Notes: a model not told the origin generated them from the letters alone. A DNA stretch of 50,688 nt from Flavobacterium tructae (GCF_002217475.1 NZ_MUHH01000039.1:1-50688); one strand, 5' to 3'. Numbered from the stretch's first letter, positions 9,411 to 18,415 are shown. Program-made: numbers and translations.

Positions 9411-10135
9411 TTAATTTATTAGACTTAAAAATTCATTGCTTTTAGTTTTGATTTCATCAATTATTATTTGGCTTTTATCGCTTTCTTTCAGCACCCAATA
9501 TTTATTTTCATTCCATTCGAATATCCGATTTTGCGAGCCATTTTGGGTAATAAACCCCCAAAACCATAAATCGTCCCAAATTTCAATATCGCTGGAATTG
9601 TAATGGTATCTAAGATATTTATTAATATTTGTAAAATTCCATTTTACCAATGGCTCCAGTTTATTAAAAATAGCGATGATAACTGCATCAACGGGAAGAT
9701 AAAAAATATCTTTTCGAGCTATAATTGAAGGCACATCATCCCATATTTTAATCTCTTTGCTATAATTCCCGTTGTGCAGATGAAAAATGCTTTTGCAAAA
9801 TAACGCCGCTGTCTTTTCTCCCCAGCCTTTTTGTTTAATCATTCCTCTGTAAAGACTCTCGTAACTGCGGTTGCCGCCAGGATTGATTTTTTCAATAAAT
9901 TCCATGAAAGTGAATAAGAACTTTTCTCACTAATTATTGATTTGTACGAGCAGGCTAGAAGATCTATTTTCGGCTGGCTCTGCGTATTTGCAATATGATA
10001 TAAAAGTGAGATGATTTTTTCTTTTTCAGTTTTACAAGGAAGTATAATTGAACGATAGTACCTTTCCTGCAGGTTCTTGTTGTAATCCCTGTTTTGTGCC
10101 AAAAATTTGAAAAGTTCTTCGGTCTTTCCTGTCAT
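9411..10135 (-). pseudogene. HhH-GPD DNA glycosylase-like gene with a single-base frameshift
   Basis: Two overlapping minus-strand reading frames make one coherent protein of about 241 residues if one base is restored. The first frame runs from ATG at 10135 and degenerates after IISEK, ending at 9839. The second is open from just after a TGA at that point and ends at 9411. One extra A in the run of four A on the minus strand (plus-strand TTTT at 9922-9925) joins them as ISEKKFLFTFMEFIEK. The second part shows KGWGEKTAALF, a helix-hairpin-helix-like turn, and FYLPVDAVIIAIF with an Asp where HhH-GPD base-excision glycosylases carry the catalytic Asp. The first part is helical. Either a true mutation, a phase-variable tract or a sequencing error. 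It starts 8 bp after the stop of the gene at 10144-10719. Confidence 0.6.
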
Positions 10136-10143
10136 TACTTTAA

Positions 10144-10719
10144 TTATGATTGTTTTGTAATCCTTTCTATATTAATACGCATTTCATGAAAATCCGATTT
10201 GAATTGTTCGATTTTGGAGGATGCAGACTGATGCTCGTTATGATAGGTCTTAAAAAGGTTTTCATAAGTGGTTAGGTGATCAAACATTCCGGTAAAATCT
10301 TCACTTGGCCGGTTTATGATCCGGATCATAATACTTTCAAGTTCGGAAGCATTCCCCACATAATTGATAATGTTGTATATATTTTTACAGTAGCTGCCAG
10401 TTAAGGTGCAATATTCCGAATGCAGCGCATTGCTGACTTTGATCTCATCGTGATGCCTCTGCAGATTTGATTCTTTTTCCTGATTTTTTTGGTTAATTAC
10501 AGCTAGCTGGTAATAATATTCTATTGTCATTCCTGTCTGGATGTAGCTTATTCGATTTAGCATAATCATGCATGTCAGCTTTCGTTCCTCTGCTATAAGA
10601 TCAAATTTGTTTTTTTTTGCATCACTTTTATCTTTCAATGCATTTGCAATGAATTGTGAGAGAATTGCCGAAGCAGCTCCAATGCATGCCGACAGTAATA
10701 CTGTTTCTGTACTTATCAT
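10144..10719 (-). CDS. Membrane-anchored helical protein of unknown function
   Basis: Not recognised. Residues about 5-25 form one hydrophobic segment (TVLLSACIGAASAILSQFIA) next to a Lys/Asp-rich patch, which suggests a single N-terminal membrane anchor with the rest in the cytoplasm. Residues 30-190 are helical with coiled-coil-like stretches, and include several His and Tyr residues and paired Cys in TLTGSYCKNIYN. The frame allows GTG at 10722 directly before ATG at 10719; I chose the ATG. The 162 bp upstream contain no clear TAnnTTTG element. It ends 8 bp before the frameshifted glycosylase-like gene, so the two are likely one transcript. A one-helix anchor with a cytoplasmic coiled coil fits a membrane-acting effector in a defence set, but this is inference from layout. 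Confidence 0.5.
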   Translation of the reverse strand: MISTETVLLSACIGAASAILSQFIANALKDKSDAKKNKFDLIAEERKLTCMIMLNRISYIQTGMTIEYYYQLAVINQKNQEKESNLQRHHDEIKVSNALHSEYCTLTGSYCKNIYNIINYVGNASELESIMIRIINRPSEDFTGMFDHLTTYENLFKTYHNEHQSASSKIEQFKSDFHEMRINIERITKQS

Positions 10720-10884
10720 CACTAAGGTTGGTGTTTGTTGATATTTAGCTTTGGTTTTAAAGGCTGAATTATGTCTTTAGCAAATTAAGGTTTTTCAAAT
10801 ATTGGCGAACAATATGTTGGACTGAATTTATTTTGATTCAATTCAACGGAAGAGAGATAAGAGGGAGAAGACAAAAGATTATAG

Positions 10885-11691
10885 TTAGAATTTTGCTAAA
10901 GTTATGCCAAAAGACATGGTTTTTAACTTCTTAAATAAAGGCTCCTCCTGGCCATACTGGTATTGAGCGGTTATTGCAAAATTGGCATTTAAATATAAAT
11001 CAATTCTTGTTGTATTGAATATCATGTTTGGCTCTGGAGTAATCAGATCATTATCCTCAAATACATTATTGAACTTAAAGGAATTTACAAGCTGTAACTT
11101 TTGATAGGGGACGCCATTTTTCTCACCGTTCCAGAATCCAAATTTAAAATATAGAGGAACGGTAAACCGACTATACCCATTGGCTTTTTTCTTTTCATCC
11201 AAATAGGTGCGCGTTCCATGCGCCATTCCTGCGCCCGCAGCCAGATTGACCAGCACTTTTTTTTTGTATTCCCATCGGTAATAAACACCAGTATTGCCAT
11301 ATATCAAGTAGTTATCAAAATTTTTATCGCCTACAATTTCAGGTCCGATTTCAAAAGAAAGCTGTGCGAATGGTGTGGAATCATATGCTATACCAAAAGG
11401 CAGCGCCACACTAATGTTGTTTGGAGCTGTAGTGGTGCCAGATCCAATATTGATATCCGCAGTAGGCTTAACATACAGTCCAAACTTTTCATTTTTCATA
11501 TTTTCATTGTAGAGATAGGTATCCGTGTTTTTTTCACTTGAGCCGGGAATTCGGTTTAGATCGAAATTCAAAGTAATGTTTGTGGAGTCCTTTTCAAAAT
11601 AGTTTTTAGTGTAGCCTAAGAAAATCATCCTTTCTTGTGCTTGAACTGCAAGGATAATGAAAAAAAAAGCTAGTAAGAAAGGGCATCTCAT
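10885..11691 (-). CDS. Outer-membrane beta-barrel-like protein, exported
   Basis: The N-terminus is a signal peptide (MRCPFLLAFFFIILAVQAQ, cleavage likely after AQA). The mature part is a series of alternating strands with aromatic girdle residues (NISVALPFGIAY, FAQLSFEIGPEI, KKVLVNLAAGAGMAHG, FTVPLYFKFGFWNG, IDLYLNANFAITAQYQYG, MSFGITLAKF), and it ends in a terminal Phe, as usual for beta-barrels inserted by BAM. I expect about ten or more strands in the outer membrane. The start ATG at 11691 overlaps the stop of the preceding gene as ATGA, so translation is probably coupled. An envelope protein inside a run of cytoplasmic defence-like genes is odd. It could be a phage-receptor modifier, or belong to an unrelated surface system. 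No family name assigned. Confidence 0.6.
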   Translation of the reverse strand: MRCPFLLAFFFIILAVQAQERMIFLGYTKNYFEKDSTNITLNFDLNRIPGSSEKNTDTYLYNENMKNEKFGLYVKPTADINIGSGTTTAPNNISVALPFGIAYDSTPFAQLSFEIGPEIVGDKNFDNYLIYGNTGVYYRWEYKKKVLVNLAAGAGMAHGTRTYLDEKKKANGYSRFTVPLYFKFGFWNGEKNGVPYQKLQLVNSFKFNNVFEDNDLITPEPNMIFNTTRIDLYLNANFAITAQYQYGQEEPLFKKLKTMSFGITLAKF

Positions 11692-11942
11692 AATGTAGGA
11701 TTTAGCATATTGTCAATAAAGTCAACTAGCTGGCTTACTTTTTTTATGCTTACGTAGAGTTCATTTGTCAATCTGGTGGATCTTATATCAAACCTGGCAC
11801 CAATTCTTCTTGCAAATTTAGCTTTCATGAAAGCGGTTATGAATTTTTCTAAAGCATCTGTGGTTTTAATCTCATCAATTGTATATCGGCTATTTAAGGC
11901 AATGACATGTATTACTGCATTGGATATTTCTTCTTTAGTCAT
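11688..11942 (-). CDS. Small protein with acyl-carrier-like pattern but no phosphopantetheine serine
   Basis: An 84-residue helical protein. The pattern ISNAVIHVIALN...TIDEIKTTDAL, then FDIRSTRLTNELYVSIKKVSQLVDFIDNML, follows the helix layout of acyl carrier proteins: helix 1, the conserved FxI loop, and a terminal helix preceded by a V-x-x-L-V-D-F-I segment. The DSL serine that would carry phosphopantetheine is missing; the corresponding place reads EKFITAFM. If the resemblance is real, it is a structural adaptor rather than an acyl carrier. It overlaps both neighbours by ATGA (11939-11942 and 11688-11691), strong evidence that all three genes are translated together. An alternative is a small helical regulator unrelated to carriers. 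Confidence 0.5.
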   Translation of the reverse strand: MTKEEISNAVIHVIALNSRYTIDEIKTTDALEKFITAFMKAKFARRIGARFDIRSTRLTNELYVSIKKVSQLVDFIDNMLNPTL

Positions 11943-12181
11943 GATTGATACTGTTGGAATTTAGTATCAATATTAATAGATATATTTTTAATAGAATCAG
12001 GTGTTTTTACCTGATTTTTAAAATAAACTCTTGACTGCTGGTTTTTAATTTTTGGAGATATAAAAATAACAATCTGTCCATTGATTCTGAAGGTATGCAA
12101 TGTAGCGTTTTTTTGGGATATTTTTAATGCATTGGTATTTTTTTTCCAAACATCATTATATTTAGCCTGATGAAACAACAA
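11939..12181 (-). CDS. Small hypothetical protein with TTG start
   Basis: An 80-residue reading frame, basic, with a short strand-rich centre (FRINGQIVIFISPKI). Not recognised. The only candidate starts are TTG codons at 12181 and 12178; an in-frame TGA lies at 12194-12196. The stop overlaps the next start as ATGA, which argues that it is translated. Against it, a minus-strand TACTTTTG element (12179-12186) overlaps the proposed start, so a transcript from that element would begin too late. Either another promoter inside the divergent gene is used, or translation starts at an internal codon such as TTG at about residue 28. Only 18 bp separate it from the divergent 12200 gene. Confidence 0.4.
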   Translation of the reverse strand: MLFHQAKYNDVWKKNTNALKISQKNATLHTFRINGQIVIFISPKIKNQQSRVYFKNQVKTPDSIKNISINIDTKFQQYQS

Positions 12182-12186
12182 AAGTA
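12179..12186 (-). promoter_or_regulatory. Candidate -7 element of the 80/84/268-residue gene set
   Basis: The minus strand reads TACTTTTG, a full match to TAnnTTTG. It lies between the divergent 12200 gene and the three ATGA-coupled genes and overlaps the TTG start at 12181. No clear -33 TTG is at the expected distance. Confidence 0.35.
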
Positions 12187-12199
12187 AATTCTTTCAAAT

Positions 12200-15100
12200 A
12201 TGTCAGAAGAAATAATAACGATTCCCAGAGATGCGGGAAATACATCCAAAGGCTATACATTGCAAAAATTGCGGACTATTGCCCTTATATTAGATGAACT
12301 TGAAAAAGGCATAGAAGGTGATTTTGTTGCTGCCATCGAGTTCGGCGGCGATGTCTACGTTGCCGGTGACCAATTTTCATATGTGGAAGAAAATAAAGAT
12401 TACGATTCTAAGAACTTTTCCTTTGCAAGTTCGGCAATAAAAAATACTATGGTTTATTTTCTTGATTATTGGCTCAATAATAAGCGTGATCTAAAAATTA
12501 AGTTTGGAGTATTTGCTACCAATAAAATTGCAAAAGAAAAAAAGCGTGGTATTGTTAAGGATTTGTGTATAAATCTTCCTACGAAAAAAATTATTGAATC
12601 ACTGCATAATAAAGATTATTCGGATCCTTTAACCCTTTCATCTGTGAAGATTCTGGTACTTGATGAATATAAGAGACAATATGAAAGCAATAAGAGTGTT
12701 TCCCTTGAGAAAAGTCATTATAAGGCTTTGCAGAAATTCAAAGATGAGGACTGGACTGTTTTTTTAGATTCGATCCAATGGACTTTCAGCGATACCACGC
12801 TTGAAAGTCTGGAAAAGGAAATACTTGAAAAAATTGCCGCTACAACATTGGTTAAGCAGGAGCATTTAATTTTGAAAGCTCCTTATATAAGAGCAGAACT
12901 TTTTTATCAGCTGGAACTCCGCCAGACAAAAACAATATCGCAGGAACGATTCTTGGATCGTGAAAAAGTCGAGCAAATTTTCTACAAGGCCATTCATGGC
13001 CAGATTAATGATGGTAGCTATAAATATCTTAATATTGATTACTCACAGATCCAAAACAAGACAAAGGATTATCTGAAAGAGCTGATTGACCGAAAATATT
13101 TTGCCATATCGGGAATCAGAAAGTCGCCTGGACTGCTGCGACGTGAAGTTCTTCTTTTGGATGGCAATGTAAAAACGGATCGTGCTGCGCCTGAGGATTT
13201 TAACAGCTTAAAAGACCATGGGGTTAAAGGGGATTTTTCAACTCTAGTGAATTCCAACAAGCCAGTTTTTCTTTTTGGCGAATTAGGAACGGGAAAAAGT
13301 TCGATAGCTGCGCAATATATGCTAGATGTGCTGGAAGACCAAAGCGAAATTGTTCCTCTATTTATTCCTTCCAATTATCTGCAGCAGAAAAGTGGGGCTA
13401 CATTGGCAGATTTAAAAATAGCGATAAATAACTATGTCAATAAAGAATTACAGGTTGAAGATGATGTCTTCGATCTTGATACGCTGTTCAAAACAAGAAA
13501 GGAAACTATCTTGATACTGGATGGAATTGATGAGTTGGAGCTAAAGACAGCTAGGCTGCTAATTGGTCTTTTGAAAAGCCTCAAGTCGGAGAACGATTTT
13601 TTACGAGTCATAGCCACAGGACGTCCAGTAGAGCTTGAAGGCATTGTTCCTTTGGGCTGGCATACCTTGGGAATAGTTCCACTTCAAGAAAGCGATATTT
13701 TAAAGGTACTTTACAGCGAAGCTGTGAACAGAGGACTGTTAGAAGAAGCAAGCGAGGAGGACAGTAAAAGGAGATATGCTTTTTTGAAAAGCAGACCTGA
13801 ACTGTACGCAATTTCAACTACGCCACTAATAATCTGTTCATTAAGAGACAGTCTGGATGAAAGCCTAACGGATAAAACTTTAGGGGATATTCTCTTTGAT
13901 ACGCTCAAAAAGAAGCTCTCATGGAACAGCGATGACAGCAAAAGTGATGAATATACGGAATTTGCGGATTCTTATCCCACCAGCTTCTCAAAGGAGCCTA
14001 TACTTGCAAATCTGGCATGGAAGATTCTTTCTTCCAAAAGTAAAGCTATGGTTGAGGATGAACTTGAGAACGTTATTTCCTTATCAATAGCAGAGTCGGC
14101 GAATAAGCCAAAGATTACAGCGCAGGCAGTAAAATTCTTCAAAAATAATTTTCTTGAGAAATCTACGGGAGAAACTTATGCATTTATATCAGCCCCAATG
14201 CTTGAATGTGCAGCGGGGATTTATATCGCTGAAAAGCTGAAATCAGATAAACCGGCATCGGATATCGCAGTCCAATGGAGGTCGGTTTCTTTTGCACTGG
14301 CAATTGCCAGAAAAAAAGGCATTGAGAGCGAGATAGAGGAAAAAGTAGCGGCATTACTGAAGGCTAATCTAACTTGGCCGCGTAATTTTGTGGTGCAGGG
14401 TGCAATTCTGTCGGCAGAGTTCAAATCAAAAAAGATCTGTGAGCAGTATTTTGATATGTTAGACTCCTTGCAGTACAGACCGATAAGAATTGAATTTAAT
14501 AATGATATCGTTTCTATAAATGGATATGCGTCCTGCATGATTTTGGCGGGAGAAAAAGGATTTGGATGGTTTTGGGATAATTATCTCGATATGAGAAATC
14601 CTTTGATGCACTATGAAAGCAAGCTTGCTGCGGAAATCCTGTCCCAGTATATGGTGCTTCAAAATTTCAAAATCAAAGATTCTGAAAAAAAACAGCTGGA
14701 GAGCCTTATTGTTTTGAATTTAGCCTTTCCAAGCAGTTTCTGTTATGAACTGCTGCCGGTTATAGCGATGGTTACAGCAAATGGGCTTACTTCAGATGAA
14801 CGTTACAGGCTGTTGGCCGGAAGTCTATCTAATGCAGTTTTAGGGGGCAGGGCAAAAGAAATTCTTCTCGAAGAATCCACGAGGTCCACTAAATCCAAAG
14901 AAGATGTGTGTGCAGCATTGGAAACAATCTGCAGCCGTCAGCTTGATGAAGAGGCAAAACCTGCCGAGCTTTGGTTTGAAATAAGCTCAGCGCGCAAAAT
15001 CAGCACAGGAATCATTGGCGTAATGCTCAAGTCGATTAATGCAGAGAACTATAATGAATATAAAAAGAGATTAGCATCTTTCATTAATGAGGATGACTTA

Positions 15101-17539
15101 AAGGCATTCTTAAAATATTGCATCCTATCCAAAAATGAGTATAGCGCTTCTGCCGCATTATTTTTGTTTTTGGATGGGGAAAAGGACTTTAAGCTTATCG
15201 GCGAATCTTTGTTGAAGAGCATTGACTGGCTGGATTCCAAAAACTATTCTATTGTGCAGAAAATTGAACATCTTGTGAAAGTGCAAGATATCACTGATGT
15301 TGTTGACATTATCCATCAGGTTCCATTTGACAATCATCTGGGGATACCGCCGGCATTTTGGAGAATCTTTCTCTCTGCACTTCAGATAAGCGAAACGGAT
15401 TATGAATGGCAGTTTATGAAAGCTGTTAGACATATGAGTCTTCATACCTTAACCAGATACCCTGAAATACGTCTTGCTTTTGCAAAACTTTTAAATGAAA
15501 AGAGGCAATACCAAAATGCGTTGCAGCGGGCAATTTTAGGACTAGACACAAAATTAAGGTACCTTTCTGCCTCACTTCTTCTTGTTGTGAATCCAATGGA
15601 AGAATTTGATTCTTTGGAGGCAGTAATCTATGGCATAAGAAACCACTCGGATAAAGATGAATGGGAGACCTTCTGCCTTGGTTTGCATTATGGGCCAGAG
15701 ATTCTTGATAAGCTGCATGACAATTTGAGCGTTTTCCGAGGAGTTGCCAAAATTTTTGCGTTGTTACTTTTAAAGCGCAATGATAAGCAGCTTAGTGTCC
15801 AAGAAATGGATGAACTCATCAAAGGACTGTTGCTTGAGGGCTATTTTTTAGACAAACAAGGCTGGGGGATTAATTTAAGGTATAATACTGTACTATCCCG
15901 TTCTGAATATCTGGATGTTCTTCTGAGCTATATGGATGACAAAAACATAACTCTAGCACATCGGGCCGCTGATATTCTCTACCAGCATCACTTAAGTCAG
16001 GTAGATGATTCCAAAAAGCCAAAAATATACATGTTGCATTGTGAAAAGTATGAGCGTTCGTTTTTTGAGTTTACGATAGATTCCGAAGTGGATTTAACGA
16101 GTGATCGCATAATTGGCCAGATGAGAGAAGATGCTCGCGATTTTAAAGAGAAACATGGAAAAGATCCAGTGCTTTGGCTCTATTGCCAAGCGCTAAATTC
16201 AAGTGGAAGCTCTACAGAGGTGTTGGAAATGCTCATTGGCAATGAAAAATTGTCCTTTAATGATGAATGGGATGACACTTATGCCTGGCTCGTAAATGTT
16301 GTGAGGCGATTCCCTTTTTTAAAGAAGGATATTGCTACGGCAATTAAGGCGCTTTTTGAGATTCCTGCTATCTTAGAAGCGGATGCGGATAATTTTGGAT
16401 GGCTAAAACTGATGGAGAATGAGTTTGATTCCAGCTCGGATATTGAGCCGAATAGACTGGATGAGCTTCTCCCTAACAGAGCCGAAGAACTATTTATAGC
16501 TCTTTATGCAAGAAAGGTTTATAAAATCGATTTGAATGGAGTAGTGCCGAACAGACCATCATATTACCGCATTTTTGCAGAAAATAGATCAAAATATATT
16601 GAAGAGGTTTCTGTTGCTGAACTTGAAAAGTTTTTATTTTCTGCCGAGCAGATCCCACTCGAATTAGGGCATAAAATGCTCAATATTCTGCTTTTTGGCA
16701 ATTTCAGCGATGAAGAACTAAATGAAATGGAAAAGAAAGGAGAATTGGGATGCTATTTTGCAACGGTAATAAAATTCTGCCGAGGCAAGAAGGTTGATAC
16801 AGCTTTATTTTCGAAGAGCAGCGCAATTGGAGGGGTACAAATCTCCCAAAGAGATTTGATGAAATTCCACAAAGATATTCTTTATTACATATATAGAATC
16901 CTTTGCTCACGGGAAGAGTCTCAACGTGATTTTATTGCAGGTCTCGAAACCCAGCTGAGAAGTGAAGATGATCCAAATTATGCCGACCATTTCGAACAGC
17001 TGCTTGGGTGCGGCCACACCTTTGAGAAAGAACAAATAATCAGGCTATTTGATTTAATTGATGAGCAGCCTTATCTTCTGAAAGCATCACTTTTGTCAAA
17101 ATTAAGCCATTATTTTGCTAATAGGCTACATCCAAAAGACACCGCATTTTACGTTGAAAACTTTAAAAAGTTTCTTCGTTCCAACAGGGGCTATTTCTCA
17201 AAGTATGATATGGATTCTCAGAGAAATGTATTCTCCTGGGTGCTTTCGCTGGGAGTTCTTTTCCTAGAAGAAAAAGTAAGCGAAGAGGCAAAGTTTGGTT
17301 TTCTATTAGGGCTTCAAAGCTGTTTTTTGGAAAAGAATTCCTTAGAGAGCCATCTTATTTATAAGCCCGATTATCATTTTGAGGCGGGAACGCTAATAAA
17401 AATTACAGGATTTCTGCTGGAGAGAATAAATCCGACACTTATTGCCGAAATTTGCGATTATGGAAGCCAAAGCAATATTCCTGAGGTAAGAGCAACATGT
17501 CATGTTTTAACTGCTTTAGCAGGAAGGACAATTGAATAA
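12200..17539 (+). CDS. Large STAND/NACHT-like NTPase with N-terminal DUF4297-like nuclease (Avs-like)
   Basis: A 1779-residue protein with three parts. Residues 1-140 resemble the DUF4297/Cap4-type PD-(D/E)XK nuclease: GYTLQKLRTIALIL, then IEFGGDVYV (Asp51), then YVEENKDYDSKNFSF with Glu64-Asn-Lys66 as a possible ExK. Residues about 345-520 are a P-loop NTPase: Walker A FGELGTGKSS (359-368, Lys366), Walker B ILILDGIDEL (437-446), and VIATGRP with an arginine typical of NACHT/STAND ATPases. The remaining 1200 residues are helical repeats of the HEAT/TPR kind. Nuclease-STAND-repeat order and this length match Avs antiphage sensors, in which the repeats bind a phage protein and oligomerisation activates the nuclease. 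The phage trigger cannot be read from sequence. It is divergent from the minus-strand set, only 18 bp from it. Confidence 0.75.
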   Translation: MSEEIITIPRDAGNTSKGYTLQKLRTIALILDELEKGIEGDFVAAIEFGGDVYVAGDQFSYVEENKDYDSKNFSFASSAIKNTMVYFLDYWLNNKRDLKIKFGVFATNKIAKEKKRGIVKDLCINLPTKKIIESLHNKDYSDPLTLSSVKILVLDEYKRQYESNKSVSLEKSHYKALQKFKDEDWTVFLDSIQWTFSDTTLESLEKEILEKIAATTLVKQEHLILKAPYIRAELFYQLELRQTKTISQERFLDREKVEQIFYKAIHGQINDGSYKYLNIDYSQIQNKTKDYLKELIDRKYFAISGIRKSPGLLRREVLLLDGNVKTDRAAPEDFNSLKDHGVKGDFSTLVNSNKPVFLFGELGTGKSSIAAQYMLDVLEDQSEIVPLFIPSNYLQQKSGATLADLKIAINNYVNKELQVEDDVFDLDTLFKTRKETILILDGIDELELKTARLLIGLLKSLKSENDFLRVIATGRPVELEGIVPLGWHTLGIVPLQESDILKVLYSEAVNRGLLEEASEEDSKRRYAFLKSRPELYAISTTPLIICSLRDSLDESLTDKTLGDILFDTLKKKLSWNSDDSKSDEYTEFADSYPTSFSKEPILANLAWKILSSKSKAMVEDELENVISLSIAESANKPKITAQAVKFFKNNFLEKSTGETYAFISAPMLECAAGIYIAEKLKSDKPASDIAVQWRSVSFALAIARKKGIESEIEEKVAALLKANLTWPRNFVVQGAILSAEFKSKKICEQYFDMLDSLQYRPIRIEFNNDIVSINGYASCMILAGEKGFGWFWDNYLDMRNPLMHYESKLAAEILSQYMVLQNFKIKDSEKKQLESLIVLNLAFPSSFCYELLPVIAMVTANGLTSDERYRLLAGSLSNAVLGGRAKEILLEESTRSTKSKEDVCAALETICSRQLDEEAKPAELWFEISSARKISTGIIGVMLKSINAENYNEYKKRLASFINEDDLKAFLKYCILSKNEYSASAALFLFLDGEKDFKLIGESLLKSIDWLDSKNYSIVQKIEHLVKVQDITDVVDIIHQVPFDNHLGIPPAFWRIFLSALQISETDYEWQFMKAVRHMSLHTLTRYPEIRLAFAKLLNEKRQYQNALQRAILGLDTKLRYLSASLLLVVNPMEEFDSLEAVIYGIRNHSDKDEWETFCLGLHYGPEILDKLHDNLSVFRGVAKIFALLLLKRNDKQLSVQEMDELIKGLLLEGYFLDKQGWGINLRYNTVLSRSEYLDVLLSYMDDKNITLAHRAADILYQHHLSQVDDSKKPKIYMLHCEKYERSFFEFTIDSEVDLTSDRIIGQMREDARDFKEKHGKDPVLWLYCQALNSSGSSTEVLEMLIGNEKLSFNDEWDDTYAWLVNVVRRFPFLKKDIATAIKALFEIPAILEADADNFGWLKLMENEFDSSSDIEPNRLDELLPNRAEELFIALYARKVYKIDLNGVVPNRPSYYRIFAENRSKYIEEVSVAELEKFLFSAEQIPLELGHKMLNILLFGNFSDEELNEMEKKGELGCYFATVIKFCRGKKVDTALFSKSSAIGGVQISQRDLMKFHKDILYYIYRILCSREESQRDFIAGLETQLRSEDDPNYADHFEQLLGCGHTFEKEQIIRLFDLIDEQPYLLKASLLSKLSHYFANRLHPKDTAFYVENFKKFLRSNRGYFSKYDMDSQRNVFSWVLSLGVLFLEEKVSEEAKFGFLLGLQSCFLEKNSLESHLIYKPDYHFEAGTLIKITGFLLERINPTLIAEICDYGSQSNIPEVRATCHVLTALAGRTIE

Positions 17540-17853
17540 TTTAAGCGCTAAAAGCAACAAATACGATAGTCTAATTTTTACTGGGCTACAAGGGGTTAAA
17601 TTTTCTTTGAGGAAAGTATTTTAACAATGCGTGAAGTTAAGATGAACCTATTAATATTTGTCTTTGAGTTTAAATATTGAAGAGGAATAAATCAATTTTT
17701 AGCCTAAGTCGAGCAACAACTAATAATCTTAAAATTGAGAACGGATGATTATACGATAAGACTTTTGCTAAATGAGAATGTTATTATAAAACAACAGTGG
17801 TGATTTTTTAATTACCACTGTTGTTTTTTTTTTTCATAAAATTGAAAAAAATA
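17540..17853. other. Gene-free stretch after the STAND gene
   Basis: The 314 bp between the stop at 17539 and the convergent gene end at 17854 contain no reading frame I can support. The only clear element is the strong hairpin at 17790-17834, listed separately. The first 250 bp are plain AT-rich sequence. Confidence 0.5.
17790..17834 (+). terminator. Strong intrinsic terminator
   Basis: A perfect 12-bp stem (AACAACAGTGGT at 17790-17801 paired with ACCACTGTTGTT at 17814-17825), a 12-nt loop, and a run of T that continues to 17834. It lies between convergent genes (12200 gene on plus, 17854 gene on minus) and may act for both, though the T-run favours the plus strand. Confidence 0.8.
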
Positions 17854-18129
17854 TTAAGTATTCAAATTTGAGTTTATTATAATGCAAGGCTTACAATAGA
17901 CTATAGCTGGTTCTCCTTTAACGCATTGTTTTTTCTGATTGCATTTGTTTTGTTTATTTTTAGAATCACAATCTTCTAAATATTTTCTAACTGCGATATT
18001 TGCTAGTTTTCTAAGGAAAAATAGTATTTTTTCAGCTTCGTCCACCGTCACATTCATACCTTGCTTTTTGAGAATTTTTACTGCTTTTTTAGCAGAGATT
18101 TTGTTTGTAAAATCAATTTCCATTTTCAT
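17854..18129 (-). CDS. Small helical protein of unknown function at the island edge
   Basis: A 91-residue protein. The first 55 residues form a compact helical unit: ISAKKAVKILKKQGMNVTVDEAEKILFFLRKLANIAVRKYLED. The tail is Lys/Cys-rich, with CDSKNKQNKCNQKKQC and CKPC. Proteins with this A-V-x-x-L-K-x-x-G...EAExIL..L..LA pattern are common, from memory, near mobile regions of Bacteroidota, but I know no function for them. The cysteine cluster could bind metal. It is the last gene before the tRNA pair. Alternative ATG at residue 3 (18123) is as good as the ATG at 18129. Isolated, on the minus strand, convergent with the STAND gene. Confidence 0.55.
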   Translation of the reverse strand: MKMEIDFTNKISAKKAVKILKKQGMNVTVDEAEKILFFLRKLANIAVRKYLEDCDSKNKQNKCNQKKQCVKGEPAIVYCKPCIIINSNLNT

Positions 18130-18273
18130 CGCTTAACGTTTTAATGTTTCATATTTTAGTAATCAAATAGGTAAGATTAGGAGCAGAAGATTTAGAATAT
18201 AAAAGATTTACAAAAAAGTAAATTTTTTTGTTTATTGTTAAAATTATGATTTTTCCGAATATTGTTGTTGTAA

Positions 18274-18390
18274 GTTATTGTTAATCATGTTTTTAATGGT
18301 TTGAATCCTGAAGAGGTAACTCTACAGGACTTCCAAACCACTGTGCATTTTGAGGATGAATACTTGTTAAATATTAAGGAAAGGGCATAA
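18274..18390 (+). pseudogene. Possible C-terminal fragment of a lost gene
   Basis: An open stretch without a start codon reads GLNPEEVTLQDFQTTVHFE and on to a TAA at 18388, with codon use that looks coding (charged and aromatic residues, no low complexity). It begins after an in-frame TAA at 18271. A gene tail left behind next to a tRNA is what island insertion or excision would produce. It is short, so chance cannot be excluded. The surrounding 18130-18428 stretch holds otherwise only AT-rich sequence and the tRNA terminator. Confidence 0.25.
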
Positions 18391-18415
18391 AAAAAGACAT
18401 ATTTTGTTAAATATG
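18388..18415 (-). terminator. Terminator of the first tRNA-Arg gene
   Basis: On the minus strand: stem CATATTT / AAATATG with a 4-nt loop (18398-18415), followed by TC and a run of T (plus-strand A at 18389-18395). It sits 13 bp past the 3' end of the tRNA gene at 18429. Confidence 0.65.

Noticed and set aside
12182..12199. A normal divergent promoter region between the 80-residue gene and the STAND gene
   Set aside because: Only 18 bp separate the starts, too little for two full promoters; one set of signals must lie inside a coding region.
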